Shown: piece after piece, positions 35,072-44,336 of the stretch | Position numbering within the stretch: position 1 is the first letter of the stretch | How the letters are laid out: each line of letters opens with the position of its first letter | Source: DASXHD01 sp036488725 | GTDB taxonomy: Bacteria; Myxococcota_A; Polyangia; Polyangiales; Polyangiaceae | DNA: 64,000 nt | Reading direction: 5' to 3' | Assembly (NCBI GenBank): GCA_036488725.1 | Contig: DASXHD010000010.1 | Coordinates: forward strand, 103,410-167,409 | The notes under the pieces: model-generated | Seen by the model: only the letters and a program-made list of their open reading frames with translations | Databases searched by the model: none | Told to the model about the DNA's origin: nothing | Translations under genes and position numbers: made by a program

Positions 35072-36075
35072 AAACGCTCGCGCTCGTCGCCCTCGGCTCG
35101 CTCATGTCGCTCGCGTGCTCGGCCCCGGCCGACTCCGGAGATGACGCGCCCGTTTGCAGCGCGTCGGGCGGAAAAGTCACCACGGTCTTCGAGGGGCTCG
35201 ACGCGTACGACGCCATCTCGGTCGAAGATGGATTCGTCTACGTCGAGGTGCCGTCGTCGGGTGTCGAGCGTTGCGCGACGACCGGATGCACCGGACCATC
35301 GCCGGTCGTCTCGAGCGACGCGTTCGTGAGCGCGACGTTCGGGCAAAGCGTCACGTACACGACGCAAATTCTCGGCGACGACGGCACGCTCGGCGGCGAG
35401 GTGCGCTCGGTGGGTCTCGACGGAAGCGGCGACACGTCGCTCTTCGCGAGCGCGGTTTATCCGGACTACGTGGCCACGTCGGGCGCGCGCACGTTCTGGG
35501 CGCACGACTCGTTCGCGGTCGACGACACGCCCGCGACGGTCGAGTGCGTCGGGTGCGGCGCGACCGGGTCGACGCCGTGGATCATGGGCCTCGGCGGCGG
35601 AACCTACGGCGTCGTCGCCGACGCGAGCCGAGTCTTCGTGCTCGCCGACGACGCGTCGCTCACGAGCGTGTCGCTCCTCTCGTGCGGCGTCTCCGCGCCG
35701 TGCTTCGGCGAGCCGACGGTGCTCTTGACCGGCCTCGATCGAACGGCGAGCGCGCAGCAAATCGCGAGCGACGGAACGAACGTGTACGTCGCGCGCGCGC
35801 CGCAATCGGACGTCGTGCGCATCGACCCGTCGGGCGCCGTCACGCCGATCGTGACGTCGAAATCGGTGAGCGCGCTCGCGTTCGACGCCGCGAGCGGCCA
35901 GCTTTATTACGGCACGCAAGACGGCGAGGTCGGCAAGCTCGCGCCGGACGGCTCGTCGCAACCGACGTCGCTCGCGTGCACCGGCGCGACCATCGCGGGC
36001 GTCGCCGTCGACGACGCGAGCGTCTACTTCATCACCGGTCCGAGCGGGTCGATGGTCGCGAAGATAGCAAAGTAG
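35068..36075 (+). CDS. Beta-propeller lipoprotein coupled to the B-lectin
   Basis: 335 aa. Signal MKTLALVALGSLMSLAC with lipobox. Blades of the family described for the gene at 10986, but with fewer CP..GC pairs: GFVYVEVPSSGVERCATTGC, then ATVECVGCGATG, TNVYVARAPQSDVVRIDPSG, GQLYYGTQDGEVGKLAPDG and ASVYFITGPSG. Its ATG overlaps the stop of the lectin gene, so both proteins are made together and may form a surface complex. Function unknown. Confidence 0.72.
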   Translation: MKTLALVALGSLMSLACSAPADSGDDAPVCSASGGKVTTVFEGLDAYDAISVEDGFVYVEVPSSGVERCATTGCTGPSPVVSSDAFVSATFGQSVTYTTQILGDDGTLGGEVRSVGLDGSGDTSLFASAVYPDYVATSGARTFWAHDSFAVDDTPATVECVGCGATGSTPWIMGLGGGTYGVVADASRVFVLADDASLTSVSLLSCGVSAPCFGEPTVLLTGLDRTASAQQIASDGTNVYVARAPQSDVVRIDPSGAVTPIVTSKSVSALAFDAASGQLYYGTQDGEVGKLAPDGSSQPTSLACTGATIAGVAVDDASVYFITGPSGSMVAKIAK

Positions 36076-36079
36076 CGTC

Positions 36080-36910
36080 TCAGCGGTGCCGTCCGCCGCC
36101 GGAGGACCCGCCGCCCCTTCCGCCGCCGCCGCCGCCGCGCCGCACGGTTCCGCGCCCGCGACCGCCGCCGCCATGCAAGCGCGTGTGCGACGAGGATCCC
36201 GACGACGACGAACCACCGATGCCGTGCCCGTGCGAGTAGATGTTTCCGCGGAACGGGTGACGCGCGCCGCCGAACGCCACCCCGCCGGCGTTGGTCCAGA
36301 ACGGCTCGTCGAGATAATCGTAATCGCCCTCGGCGACGACGTCGGGCTGCATGTACGGCGAGAAGACTCCCACTTCGAGACGCTCGAACGCCGTCGTCTC
36401 GGCGGCGGCGCCCTCGTCGGTCTGCACCTCGGTGACCGCGCGAAACGCGGGCATCGCGCCGGCGCCGCTCGGCACCGGATAAAAGAGGTCGATGATGCGC
36501 GTCCAACCGAAGCCGAGGTTCACGACCGGCGGCATGCTGCCGTCGCCCGCGCGATCCGAAACCGCGAAGGCGGGCGACTCGGCGCCGAAGCCGTCGACCA
36601 CGATTTGTTGCGCGCGGGTGTCGAAGCTCCACGGCTTGGACCCGGTGTTCTCGACGATGACCCGGAGGTGGAGCGTTTGGATGTCGGAGTCGCCGAGCGC
36701 CGGCGCGTCGGGATCGCCCTCGGTGAGCTTTTCGAGACCGTACGAGAGGACGCGCAAGTCGCCGTGCGGATCCTGCTCCGGGATCGCGTAGTACGCCGCG
36801 TCACGATTGAACGCCGGGACGACGTGCGCCGGTGGCGAGACTGGAACGAACGCGTAGTGGGCGCCGCAGCCGGTCGCGGCGAGCAGGAGGACGACGAGGG
36901 TGCGCTTCAT
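36080..36910 (-). CDS. Lipoprotein with Gly/Arg/His-rich tail (paralogue of the gene at 3786)
   Basis: 276 aa from the ATG at 36910. Signal MKRTLVVLLLAATGC with lipobox. The beta-sandwich domain aligns block by block with the 3786 protein: LRVLSYGLEKL, LHLRVIVENTGSKPWSFDTR, QQIVVDGFG, TRIIDLFYPVPSG and VTEVQTDEG, then an acidic Y-D-Y-L turn. The C-terminal 50 residues are Gly/Arg/Ser/His-rich instead of the Tyr/His repeats of the paralogue. It is convergent with the propeller gene, four bases apart. No function known for either copy. Confidence 0.7.
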   Translation of the reverse strand: MKRTLVVLLLAATGCGAHYAFVPVSPPAHVVPAFNRDAAYYAIPEQDPHGDLRVLSYGLEKLTEGDPDAPALGDSDIQTLHLRVIVENTGSKPWSFDTRAQQIVVDGFGAESPAFAVSDRAGDGSMPPVVNLGFGWTRIIDLFYPVPSGAGAMPAFRAVTEVQTDEGAAAETTAFERLEVGVFSPYMQPDVVAEGDYDYLDEPFWTNAGGVAFGGARHPFRGNIYSHGHGIGGSSSSGSSSHTRLHGGGGRGRGTVRRGGGGGGRGGGSSGGGRHR

Positions 36911-37067
36911 GATCGGTGCATTCTGCAAACGTCGTGCTCTCGCGATTGGCCTATTTTACGCGACAATCGCGTGGCGGCGTGGACGCGCGGATGCGGCGGC
37001 GCGTGAACGCGCGCTGGGGCCCGAGCCCCAGCGGTCACACTCGAGCCGTTTCGAGCGACGATGGGGC

Positions 37068-38411
37068 ATGCGCGATCGCTTTACGTTTCTTTTCGTCCTC
37101 GCGATCGCGTGCGCCGCGCCGCCGGCGCCGGCGTTGCACGTCGCGCTCCCGGTGGCGCCTCGCGCGGCCACGCCGGACGTGCTCGAGATCCCGCGCGAGC
37201 CGGGCGCCGCCTACGCCGCCGGCTGGACTTGGTGGCTCGCCGGCAAACGCGAAGACGCGCTCCGGGCGTTTCGTTACGTCGTCGGGACGCTCCTCGTGAA
37301 CGGCGATCCGAATCCGCGACGGCGAACGCGCATCCCGCTGACGATCGTCATGTCGGAAGTGGGTCGGGACAAGGACGCGGGCGATCGCACCGTCGCGATC
37401 ACCGAAACCGGCGTGCTCCTCGGCGACGTGCGCAAGCACGCGTTCGATCGATTCGTCGAGCTGCCGGACGCGTATCAAGCCGACGTCGCCGCGCCGGGGC
37501 TCGTCGCGATCACGACGACGAGCGAAATCGCTCTCGTCGACATGACGAGCGGTGCGATCGTCGCGCGGCTCGCGACCGAGAACGGCGTCGTCGTCGCGCG
37601 CGGAAAATCGCGGTTCTTCCTCTACGGCAGCGCCGGCGGCTTCACCGGCGAAGTGTGGGACGCGGCGACGCGCGCGCGACTTCGCACGTTCCATGATTCG
37701 TCGGTCCAAACGCTGATGTTCGCGGGCCTCAGCGAGGACGAGAGCGCGGTCTTCGCCGGGGGCCAGAACGTGAGCGTCTGGGACGTCGCGACCGGCGACG
37801 AGATTCTGTCTTACGCGGGCGCGCCGCTCGTCGCGCGCGGACCGGGGTTCTCGCGCGACGGACGATTCGTCGCGTACGGCACGATCGATTTCGATCACAC
37901 GCCGAGGATCGGAACGACGCATCTCTTCGACCGGCGAGCCAAGCGCGTCGTCGCGACGTCGCACGCGTCGAGCTTTCCGAGCGGCTTCGCGTTCGCCGGC
38001 AAGTGGCTCGCGGTCGGCGATCTCCGCAAAGGGTGCTTGCTCGAAGCGCCGCAGCTGAGGCGCGTCGCGTGCTCGGCGGAGGTGCGACCGTCGGCCGGCA
38101 TCGACGACGATCTGCAAGACACGATGCCGACGTTCGTCGCCGGAGACTCCGCGCTCGCGCTCGCGACCTCCGACGGCTCGCTCCTCATCGCTCGCGTTCC
38201 ATCCATGATGACGATTTGGAAAGGTCGCGCGCGCTTCGAAGGCGCGCATCTCGTCGACTCGGACGGAAGCGGCGCGAGCTGGACGCTCGGAAAAGACGGC
38301 GTTCCGGTGCGCGATCCGCCTGCGACCGAGAACGCGCCGGAGCCAACGATTCGAGCGTGCGTCATCGGGAGTTGGTTGTTCCCGCCGCTCGCGTGCTCGA
38401 CGCCTGGCTGA
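37068..38411 (+). CDS. WD40-like beta-propeller protein, exported
   Basis: 447 aa. Signal MRDRFTFLFVLAIACAA, probably with a lipobox at IAC. A Trp-rich helical segment (AAGWTWWLAGKREDALRAF) resembles one TPR unit. Then propeller blades of the WD40 type follow: TVAITETGVLLGDV, LVAITTTSEIALVDMTSGAI, AVFAGGQNVSVWDVATGDEI, RFVAYGTIDFDH, WLAVGDLRKGC and ALALATSDGSLLIARV. Likely a periplasmic or outer-membrane scaffold. Different from the YWTD-like propeller lipoproteins elsewhere in the window. Confidence 0.68.
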   Translation: MRDRFTFLFVLAIACAAPPAPALHVALPVAPRAATPDVLEIPREPGAAYAAGWTWWLAGKREDALRAFRYVVGTLLVNGDPNPRRRTRIPLTIVMSEVGRDKDAGDRTVAITETGVLLGDVRKHAFDRFVELPDAYQADVAAPGLVAITTTSEIALVDMTSGAIVARLATENGVVVARGKSRFFLYGSAGGFTGEVWDAATRARLRTFHDSSVQTLMFAGLSEDESAVFAGGQNVSVWDVATGDEILSYAGAPLVARGPGFSRDGRFVAYGTIDFDHTPRIGTTHLFDRRAKRVVATSHASSFPSGFAFAGKWLAVGDLRKGCLLEAPQLRRVACSAEVRPSAGIDDDLQDTMPTFVAGDSALALATSDGSLLIARVPSMMTIWKGRARFEGAHLVDSDGSGASWTLGKDGVPVRDPPATENAPEPTIRACVIGSWLFPPLACSTPG

Positions 38412-38447
38412 GCTCGCGACGCCGCGCAACTCGACTAAGATCCAATC

Positions 38448-38891
38448 GTGAGGTTCGAGAAGGATCAGAGCTTCCTCGAGATCGTGCTCGAAGGGGCGCG
38501 CGTGCACGTCGCGAAGGGATCGCGCGCGCTCACCGACGCCGACGTGCGGACGTACGTCTTTGGCGGAAGCGAGGCCGAGGCGCGCGAGTCGTTCGACGAT
38601 CGCGTCGCCGAAGCTCGAGCGAAAGGCTTCGCGGCGGTCGGCGAAGACACGCCGATCGTGACGAGCTACCTCGCCAAGCGTGACGCGGACCGCGCGCAAA
38701 CGGACGCGGCCGAGCTGCTCGCTCACGGCACGCGCGGCAAATCGCACGAGCGCGTGATGGCCGAAGCACAAGCGATCCTCGGTCGCTGGCATGCTGCGCT
38801 CGGAAAGCTCGACGACGTCACCGCGGGCTCGCTCGGCAAGGTCTACGGCGATCGCATCACGCAATTGGAAGAGCTCATTCGCGGCGGCTGA
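38448..38891 (+). CDS. WGR-like domain protein
   Basis: 147 aa from a GTG. The N-terminal 70 residues resemble the WGR fold found in bacterial and PARP proteins: FEKDQSFLEIVLEGARVHV, a threonine/valine strand with TYVFGGSEAEARESFDDRV, then EARAKGFAAV. The central W-G-R itself is not kept. The second half is helical (RVMAEAQAILGRWHAALGKL). WGR domains bind nucleic acid or proteins; function here is uncertain. Confidence 0.5.
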   Translation: MRFEKDQSFLEIVLEGARVHVAKGSRALTDADVRTYVFGGSEAEARESFDDRVAEARAKGFAAVGEDTPIVTSYLAKRDADRAQTDAAELLAHGTRGKSHERVMAEAQAILGRWHAALGKLDDVTAGSLGKVYGDRITQLEELIRGG

Positions 38892-38935
38892 TCCGTCCTC
38901 GTGGAACGGCCGATGCACTGGTCGCCTGAAGCGCA

Positions 38936-40390
38936 ATGGCGACCCAACCCTTTAATCATGCTCTCGCTCGTCGTGCTTGGCTGGTCCTCGTGATCGCGGC
39001 CTGCGGCGGCGACTCTGGTAACGGCAACATCCCGCCTCGAGATGGACGGCTCGTCCCTTCTCCGCAGGTCGCGATGCTCAGCGGCGGCGCCATCACGGTC
39101 GCGCCGGCTCGTGCTTCGGTCGTGACCGGGGCGACGCAGCACTTCGCGGCCAAGCTGGCCGGGTCGAGCGACACCGACGTCAGCTGGACCGTGGTCGAAA
39201 GCGCGTGCGGGACGATCACGCCCAAGGGCGATTACGCCGCGCCGACCGCGACCGCGACGTGCCACGTCGTCGCGACCAGCGCAACCGATCCGACGAAGAA
39301 CGCGACGGCGACGGTCGAGGTCTACACGCTCTCGCAGACGACCGGCATGCCGCACGTCTCGATCGGCAAGACCGCGTTCGCGAGCGAAGGCGACCCGACG
39401 CTCCTCACCGACGGCGCGTATCGAAACCCGAACGCGTGGACCTTCGATCCCTCGCACTGCTCGCCGGCGACGCCGTGCTGGGCGGCGGTGAAAGTCGGCG
39501 CCGGGCCGTCGCGCCTCCTCGTCGATTGGTCGTTCGAAGACGGCCAGGGCGACTTCGACACGCTCGCGTACGGCGGACAGACGATCGCCGACTACGAATT
39601 TTTCGTGAGCCCCGATTCGACGAACGGCGCCGACGGCACTTGGACCGCCGCGACCGATCCGCTCACCAATCACCCGGCGACCGTCGGCGCGAACACACTC
39701 ATCCATCGCTCCGCGCTCGTATCGTTCGCGGGCGACTCGTGGATCAAGATGGCGATCACGGCCTCGACCGCGAACGAGATCGACGAGCTCGATCTCTGGG
39801 ACGCGTCGACGACGAACGGTGACAGCTTCTTCTTCCACGGCGACAGCATCACGCACCGCTGCGCGAACCTGCGCGGCACCGAGGACCGCTGGTCGGAGCA
39901 GCCGTCGTTCCAAGCCGACGTCCACGCGGCGCACGCGGATCACTTTCCGCTGCAAGTCGGCGGCGGCATCAGCGGGCAGCACGCGTCGGACGCGGTCGCC
40001 GAGATCGGCACGTACCTCACGCTGTTTCGCCCGGTGAAGCACTGGTTTCTGACGATGGGCACCAACGATCTCTGCGCGGGCGCCGACGCGTACGCCGCGT
40101 ACGCGCAGACTTGGATCGACGCGGTGAAGGCCGCGGGCGCGGTGCCGATCCTCGTTCACCCGATTTGGGGCAACGACAATAGCTCCTACTGCTCGGACAA
40201 CGGGCCGTCGTTCAACGCGGCGGTCGACGCGCTCGTCTCGGCGAACGGATTGCCGCCGGCGGTGCCGCTCTACGAGGCGACCGTCGGGCACTCCGAATAC
40301 TACGACGACGGGGACGTGCATCCGAATCCCACGGGGTGCGCCGTGTGGAATCAAACTTTCGCGACGGCCGTGAGCTCGTTCTACCAGTGA
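38936..40390 (+). CDS. Lipoprotein SGNH/GDSL hydrolase with Ig-like domain
   Basis: 484 aa. Signal ending ARRAWLVLVIAAC with lipobox. A bacterial Ig-like domain (about 50-130, VAPARASVVTGATQHFAAKL) and a beta-sandwich, possibly carbohydrate-binding (about 140-295), precede an SGNH hydrolase with all four blocks: GDSITHRC (nucleophile serine), GGGISGQHASD, TMGTNDLC and DDGDVHPNPTG (Asp and His of the triad). Probably a secreted esterase acting on acetylated polysaccharide. It stands alone between two gaps. Confidence 0.82.
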   Translation: MATQPFNHALARRAWLVLVIAACGGDSGNGNIPPRDGRLVPSPQVAMLSGGAITVAPARASVVTGATQHFAAKLAGSSDTDVSWTVVESACGTITPKGDYAAPTATATCHVVATSATDPTKNATATVEVYTLSQTTGMPHVSIGKTAFASEGDPTLLTDGAYRNPNAWTFDPSHCSPATPCWAAVKVGAGPSRLLVDWSFEDGQGDFDTLAYGGQTIADYEFFVSPDSTNGADGTWTAATDPLTNHPATVGANTLIHRSALVSFAGDSWIKMAITASTANEIDELDLWDASTTNGDSFFFHGDSITHRCANLRGTEDRWSEQPSFQADVHAAHADHFPLQVGGGISGQHASDAVAEIGTYLTLFRPVKHWFLTMGTNDLCAGADAYAAYAQTWIDAVKAAGAVPILVHPIWGNDNSSYCSDNGPSFNAAVDALVSANGLPPAVPLYEATVGHSEYYDDGDVHPNPTGCAVWNQTFATAVSSFYQ

Positions 40391-40505
40391 CCGCTGGTCC
40401 CGCGCGGCGCCCGCGAACGGGACGTGCGTACCCGGCGCTCTTCGCGGCGCATCACGATCGCCGCTGAAATGAGCCTCGGCGCGCCCGTTGCTTTGATGCG
40501 ACGAA

Positions 40506-41147
40506 ATGCACGCGCTGACACGCTCGCTCTTCATCGTCGCGTTCGCGCTCGTCTCCGACAACGCGCTCGCGCGCGGCAACGGTTGGTTCCAATTCTCGGT
40601 CGACGGCGGCGCGACGTGGGTCGCGCAAACGCCGGCGCTCGACCTCGGCACCGACTCGGGCACGACGTTCAACGCGCTCCGCGGCGCGAGCGTCCCCGCG
40701 GGCGGCGCGACGTGGTTCGGCGGCGGCGGCATCGACGTGCGCGCAGGTCCCAAAGGCGAGTCGTGGTTCATCCCGCTCTTCGGCTTCCGCTTCGGTATCT
40801 CGGATTTTCACGCGTCGATCGCGAACGGCGACAACGTCACGACGACGCTCGACACGCTCATCTACACCGAAATGTTTCTGCCCGGCCTCGGCTGGCGATT
40901 CGGCGATCACGTCTCGCTCGCGCTTCGTCCGGCGTATGTCCGGCTCGACACCTCCGGCACCGCGACCGACGGTCACATCACGACGTCGGTCGACGCCGGC
41001 TCAGACGGGTTCGCTCTCCTCGGCGACGTTCAAGCGTGTCTCGGCCCGCACACGACGGCGTGCGCGTTCGTCGAGCCGAACGTGATGTGGATGGCCGGCC
41101 CGAATTTCGCGCTGAGCTTCGGCCTCCGATTCGCGCTCGCGCCCTAA
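40506..41147 (+). CDS. Putative outer-membrane beta-barrel protein
   Basis: 213 aa. Signal MHALTRSLFIVAFALVSDNALA. The mature part alternates hydrophobic and polar residues with Gly/aromatic turns (SWFIPLFGFRFGISDFHA, TEMFLPGLGWRFGDHVSLAL) and ends FALSFGLRFALAP, typical of a small barrel that terminates in a hydrophobic strand. No known family. Its last four bases overlap the convergent LysR gene. Confidence 0.55.
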   Translation: MHALTRSLFIVAFALVSDNALARGNGWFQFSVDGGATWVAQTPALDLGTDSGTTFNALRGASVPAGGATWFGGGGIDVRAGPKGESWFIPLFGFRFGISDFHASIANGDNVTTTLDTLIYTEMFLPGLGWRFGDHVSLALRPAYVRLDTSGTATDGHITTSVDAGSDGFALLGDVQACLGPHTTACAFVEPNVMWMAGPNFALSFGLRFALAP

Positions 41148-42049
41148 CCTCGGAGCTTGCGCGCGAACGCGGCGCGCAGCATCTCGATGAACGCGCGTAT
41201 TTTCGGCGGCGCCGGCGACCCCGCCGCGTGCACGGCGTAGAGCACCATCGTCTCCGAATATTTCTCGAGGACGGGCACGAGCTCGCCGCTCGCGACGAGC
41301 GGCTCGGCGAAGACATGCGGGAGCCGCGCGACGCCGATGCCCGCCGCCGCCGCCGCGCGCGCGAGGCGATAATTGTCGGTCTGGAGGGCGCCGCTCACGA
41401 CTTGATGCAGACGCCGCCCGCTCCCGCGAAACGTCCAGAGCGCTTCGCGATGCGCGCCGATGACGATGCACGAATGCTCGGCGAGCGCGTCAGGCGTCTT
41501 CGGCACGCCGTGCTTTTTCGCGTAAGCAGGGCTCACGTAATGGCCCTTCGGCGAGTTGCCGAGGCGCGTCGCCCAGAGATCGCTCGCGTCGGCGATCGGT
41601 CCGGTCCGCACGGCGACGTCGATTCCCGCGCGACGCAAATCGACGAAGTCGACGGCGACGTCGACCTGCGCCCGCACGTTCGGATACCGCGCGAGATATT
41701 CGGCGAGGACCTTCGGCAAGAGATCTTCGGCGATGACCGGCGACGTCGCGACGCGCAGCGTTCCCGAAGGCTCGGTCGCGGTGCGCGCCACGACGCCCTC
41801 GGTCGAGCGCATCACGTCCTCGAGCCGCACGCACTGCTCCAGCATCGTGCGCCCCACGTCGGTGAGGACGAACTGACGCGTCGAGCGCGCGACGAGACGC
41901 GCCGAGACCGCGCGCTCGAGAGACGCGAGGTGCCGGCTCGCGGTCGAGCGCGGGATGCCGAGCGCCTGCGCGCCCCGCCGCACGCCGCCCGCGCGCGCCA
42001 CCGCCGCAAAGACGAGCATGTCCTCCGCCGAAGGCCCGAGCGAACCCAT
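41144..42049 (-). CDS. LysR-family transcriptional regulator
   Basis: 301 aa. N-terminal winged helix-turn-helix (about 6-65: VFAAVARAGGVRRGAQALGI, RSTASRHLASLERAVSARLV), then an effector-binding domain of two alpha/beta lobes (GTLRVATSPVIAEDLLPKVL, AGIDVAVRTGPIADASDLWA). It is transcribed away from the NmrA/ABM genes with 122 bases between, the usual arrangement for a regulator of the divergent operon, and a palindrome sits in the gap. Confidence 0.93.
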   Translation of the reverse strand: MGSLGPSAEDMLVFAAVARAGGVRRGAQALGIPRSTASRHLASLERAVSARLVARSTRQFVLTDVGRTMLEQCVRLEDVMRSTEGVVARTATEPSGTLRVATSPVIAEDLLPKVLAEYLARYPNVRAQVDVAVDFVDLRRAGIDVAVRTGPIADASDLWATRLGNSPKGHYVSPAYAKKHGVPKTPDALAEHSCIVIGAHREALWTFRGSGRRLHQVVSGALQTDNYRLARAAAAAGIGVARLPHVFAEPLVASGELVPVLEKYSETMVLYAVHAAGSPAPPKIRAFIEMLRAAFARKLRG

Positions 42050-42072
42050 CGAGCAAAGATAGGTCTACTGAT

Positions 42073-42090
42073 TGTCCCGTCAATGGGACA
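42073..42090. promoter_or_regulatory. Probable LysR operator palindrome
   Basis: A perfect inverted repeat, TGTCCC at 42073-42078 and GGGACA at 42085-42090, separated by GTCAAT, lies 24-41 bases before the LysR start and about 82 bases before the NmrA-like gene. It is longer and cleaner than anything else in this gap and fits an operator for the divergent regulator. Confidence 0.5.
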
Positions 42091-42171
42091 CTCATTTCCA
42101 CCGGACCGCGTTGTGGAGCGGCCGCGGCGACGCACATAGTGACGGTCCGCCAATCACCGAAGGAGCCGACC

Positions 42172-43020
42172 ATGTCTCTCGTTCTCGTCACGGGTGCAGC
42201 TGGAAATGTGGGTTCTCGCGTCGTTCGTCGCCTCGCCGCGCGCGGCGTCGCCGTGCGCGCGTTCGTCCGTCCGTCGGATCCAAAACCGACCGCCGCCGGC
42301 GTCGAAGCGTTCGAAGGCGATCTCGCCGATCGTGAGCGCGTGCGCACGGCGATGAAAGGCGTCTCGAAGGTCTACCTGCTCACCGCGGGCACGAACGGCG
42401 CCGCGCTCGAGGCCAACGTGATCGACGCCGCCGCCGCCGAAAAAGTGAAGCACCTCGTCAAGCACTCGGTCCAAGGCGCGCAATACGAAGCGGCGATCAT
42501 TCCGAAGGCACATCGCTCGAGCGAGAAGCGCGTCGAAGCTTCGGGCGTCCCATGGACGTTCTTGCGACCGGGCTCCTTCGCGTCGAACGCGCTCGGTTGG
42601 GCCGGCATGCTGAAAGGCGGCGACACGGTGTACGGTCCGTTCGGCGAAGCGTCGCTCGCGGTGATCGATCCCGAGGACATCGCTGCGGTCGCCGAAAAGG
42701 TTCTCACCGAGTCGGGCCACGAGGGCAAAGCGTACGATCTCACCGGCCCCGAGACGCTCACGACCGCGCAGCAAGTCGCGATCGTCGGCAAAGTGCTCGG
42801 CCGCAAGCTCGCGTACGTCAACGTGCCGGACGAAGCCGCGCGCAAGTCGATGGTCGACGCGGGCATGCCGCCCGACTACGCCGACGCGATGATCGATTTG
42901 GTGAAGATGCTCCGCGGCCTCGGCCGCATCGAACCGGACCCGACCCTCGGCAAGCTCCTCGGCCGCGCGCCGTCGACGTTCGAAGCGTTCATCCAAGCGA
43001 ACGCCGCCGCGTTCCGATGA
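42172..43020 (+). CDS. NmrA-like NAD(P)-binding SDR
   Basis: 282 aa from an ATG with AAGGAG six bases before it. Rossmann fold with VLVTGAAGNVGSRVVRRLAA (T-G-x-x-G-x-x-G), RPSDPKP for the cofactor phosphate, FEGDLADRERV and SKVYLLTAG. Atypical SDRs of this group act as NADPH-dependent quinone/flavin reductases or redox sensors. It is the intact relative of the relic at 17497. Overlaps the next gene (ATGA) and is probably controlled by the divergent LysR protein. Confidence 0.88.
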   Translation: MSLVLVTGAAGNVGSRVVRRLAARGVAVRAFVRPSDPKPTAAGVEAFEGDLADRERVRTAMKGVSKVYLLTAGTNGAALEANVIDAAAAEKVKHLVKHSVQGAQYEAAIIPKAHRSSEKRVEASGVPWTFLRPGSFASNALGWAGMLKGGDTVYGPFGEASLAVIDPEDIAAVAEKVLTESGHEGKAYDLTGPETLTTAQQVAIVGKVLGRKLAYVNVPDEAARKSMVDAGMPPDYADAMIDLVKMLRGLGRIEPDPTLGKLLGRAPSTFEAFIQANAAAFR

Positions 43021-43571
43021 GCGCGCACGATGACGACGGGAGCGTGACGGTCGTCACCTCCCGTCGCGTCAAGCCGGGTCGCGAAGCCGACTTCGAGGTT
43101 TGGCTCGAAGGCATCGGCCAAGCTGCCGCGAAGTATCCGGGCTACCTCTGGCGTCGCGTCACGCGGCCGCGCGATCACGACCAGCCCGAATACGTCGTCG
43201 TCTTCAAGTTCGACGGCTATCCGCACATGCGCGCGTGGACCGAGTCGGACGAGCGCCGCGTGTGGCTCGACCGCGTGAAACCCCTCGTGCTCGACGAATT
43301 CAAAGAGACCGTGCTCACCGGGCTCGAGCGATGGTTCACGTTGCCGACGAAGCCGGGCCTCGCGCCGCCGCCCGCGTACAAGATGGCAATCGTCACGGCC
43401 GCGGTCGTCTATCCGCTTTCGCTCGGTCTCTCGACGTTGCTCGCGCGATGGCTCGCGGCCGTGCCGGCACCCGCGCGCTCGCTCGTCGGGTGCATCGTGA
43501 TGATCACGCTGATGACCTGGGTGATCATGCCGCGCGTGACGCGTCTCTTGCGCTTTTGGCTTTTTCCATAA
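43017..43571 (+). CDS. ABM-domain protein with C-terminal membrane helices
   Basis: 184 aa. Residues about 8-100 form an antibiotic-biosynthesis monooxygenase (ABM/YgiN-like) ferredoxin-type domain: VTVVTSRRVKPGREADFEVW, GYLWRRVTRP, YVVVFKFDGY. Two helices follow (AIVTAAVVYPLSLGLSTLL and LVGCIVMITLMTWVIM), a known layout of membrane-anchored ABM proteins. Such domains oxidise quinones or other aromatics. Translation is coupled to the SDR, suggesting a shared quinone/oxidant stress role. Confidence 0.8.
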   Translation: MSAHDDDGSVTVVTSRRVKPGREADFEVWLEGIGQAAAKYPGYLWRRVTRPRDHDQPEYVVVFKFDGYPHMRAWTESDERRVWLDRVKPLVLDEFKETVLTGLERWFTLPTKPGLAPPPAYKMAIVTAAVVYPLSLGLSTLLARWLAAVPAPARSLVGCIVMITLMTWVIMPRVTRLLRFWLFP

Positions 43572-43582
43572 AGCTCTCTCGC

Positions 43583-44335
43583 ATGGCGACGGAGCGTAGC
43601 GCGAGCAAAGTGCCCGAGGTGACGCTCCTCTTTTGGATCGTCAAAGTCGCCGCGACGACGCTCGGCGAGACCGGCGGGGACGCCGTCTCGATGTCGATGA
43701 ACCTCGGCTACCTCGTCGCGACCGCGCTCTTCGCGGGGCTCTTCCTCGTCATGGTGGCGATTCAGATTCGCGCGAAGCGATTTCGCCCGGTCGTCTACTG
43801 GCTCACGATCATCGCGACGACCACGGTCGGGACGACGCTCGCAGACTTCGCGGATCGCTCGCTCGGCATCGGCTACGCGGGCGGCTCGAGCTTGCTGCTC
43901 GCGCTCCTCGTCGTGTCGCTGGTCGTGTGGCGGCTCGTCTGCGGTACCGTCGCGATCGCGAGCGTGCGCACGCCACGCGCCGAGATTTTTTACTGGGTCA
44001 CGATCATGTTCTCGCAGACGCTCGGCACCGCGCTCGGAGACTGGACGGCGGACTCGGCGGGCCTCGGCTATCGCGGCAGCGCGCTCGTCTTCGGCGGTCT
44101 GCTCCTCGTCGTCGCGGCGCTCCACTTCGCGACGCGCATCAGCCGCACGTTCACGTTCTGGGCGGCGTTCATCCTCACGCGGCCTCTCGGCGCGGTGGTC
44201 GGCGATTTTCTCGACAAGCCGCACGCGCAAGGCGGTCTCGCGCTCAGCCGTTATCTCGCGTCGGGCGCGCTGCTCGCGATCATTGCATTCTGCATCTTTG
44301 CTTTTCCGAGCCGGGCGGCGCGCGCCGCACACTGA
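43583..44335 (+). CDS. COG4705-like integral membrane protein
   Basis: 250 aa with about seven or eight hydrophobic helices. A repeated module appears four times: VAATTLGETGGDAVSMS..LGY, TTTVGTTLADFADRSLGIGY, FSQTLGTALGDWTADSAGLGY and LTRPLGAVVGDFLDKP. Each has T/R-x-x-G-x-x-x-(G/A)-(D/E), pointing to a repeat-built transporter-like pore with acidic residues at equivalent positions. Proteins of this group are described as membrane-anchored proteins of unknown function. It follows the ABM gene by 11 bases, so likely in the LysR-controlled unit. Confidence 0.7.
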   Translation: MATERSASKVPEVTLLFWIVKVAATTLGETGGDAVSMSMNLGYLVATALFAGLFLVMVAIQIRAKRFRPVVYWLTIIATTTVGTTLADFADRSLGIGYAGGSSLLLALLVVSLVVWRLVCGTVAIASVRTPRAEIFYWVTIMFSQTLGTALGDWTADSAGLGYRGSALVFGGLLLVVAALHFATRISRTFTFWAAFILTRPLGAVVGDFLDKPHAQGGLALSRYLASGALLAIIAFCIFAFPSRAARAAH

Positions 44336-44336
44336 G

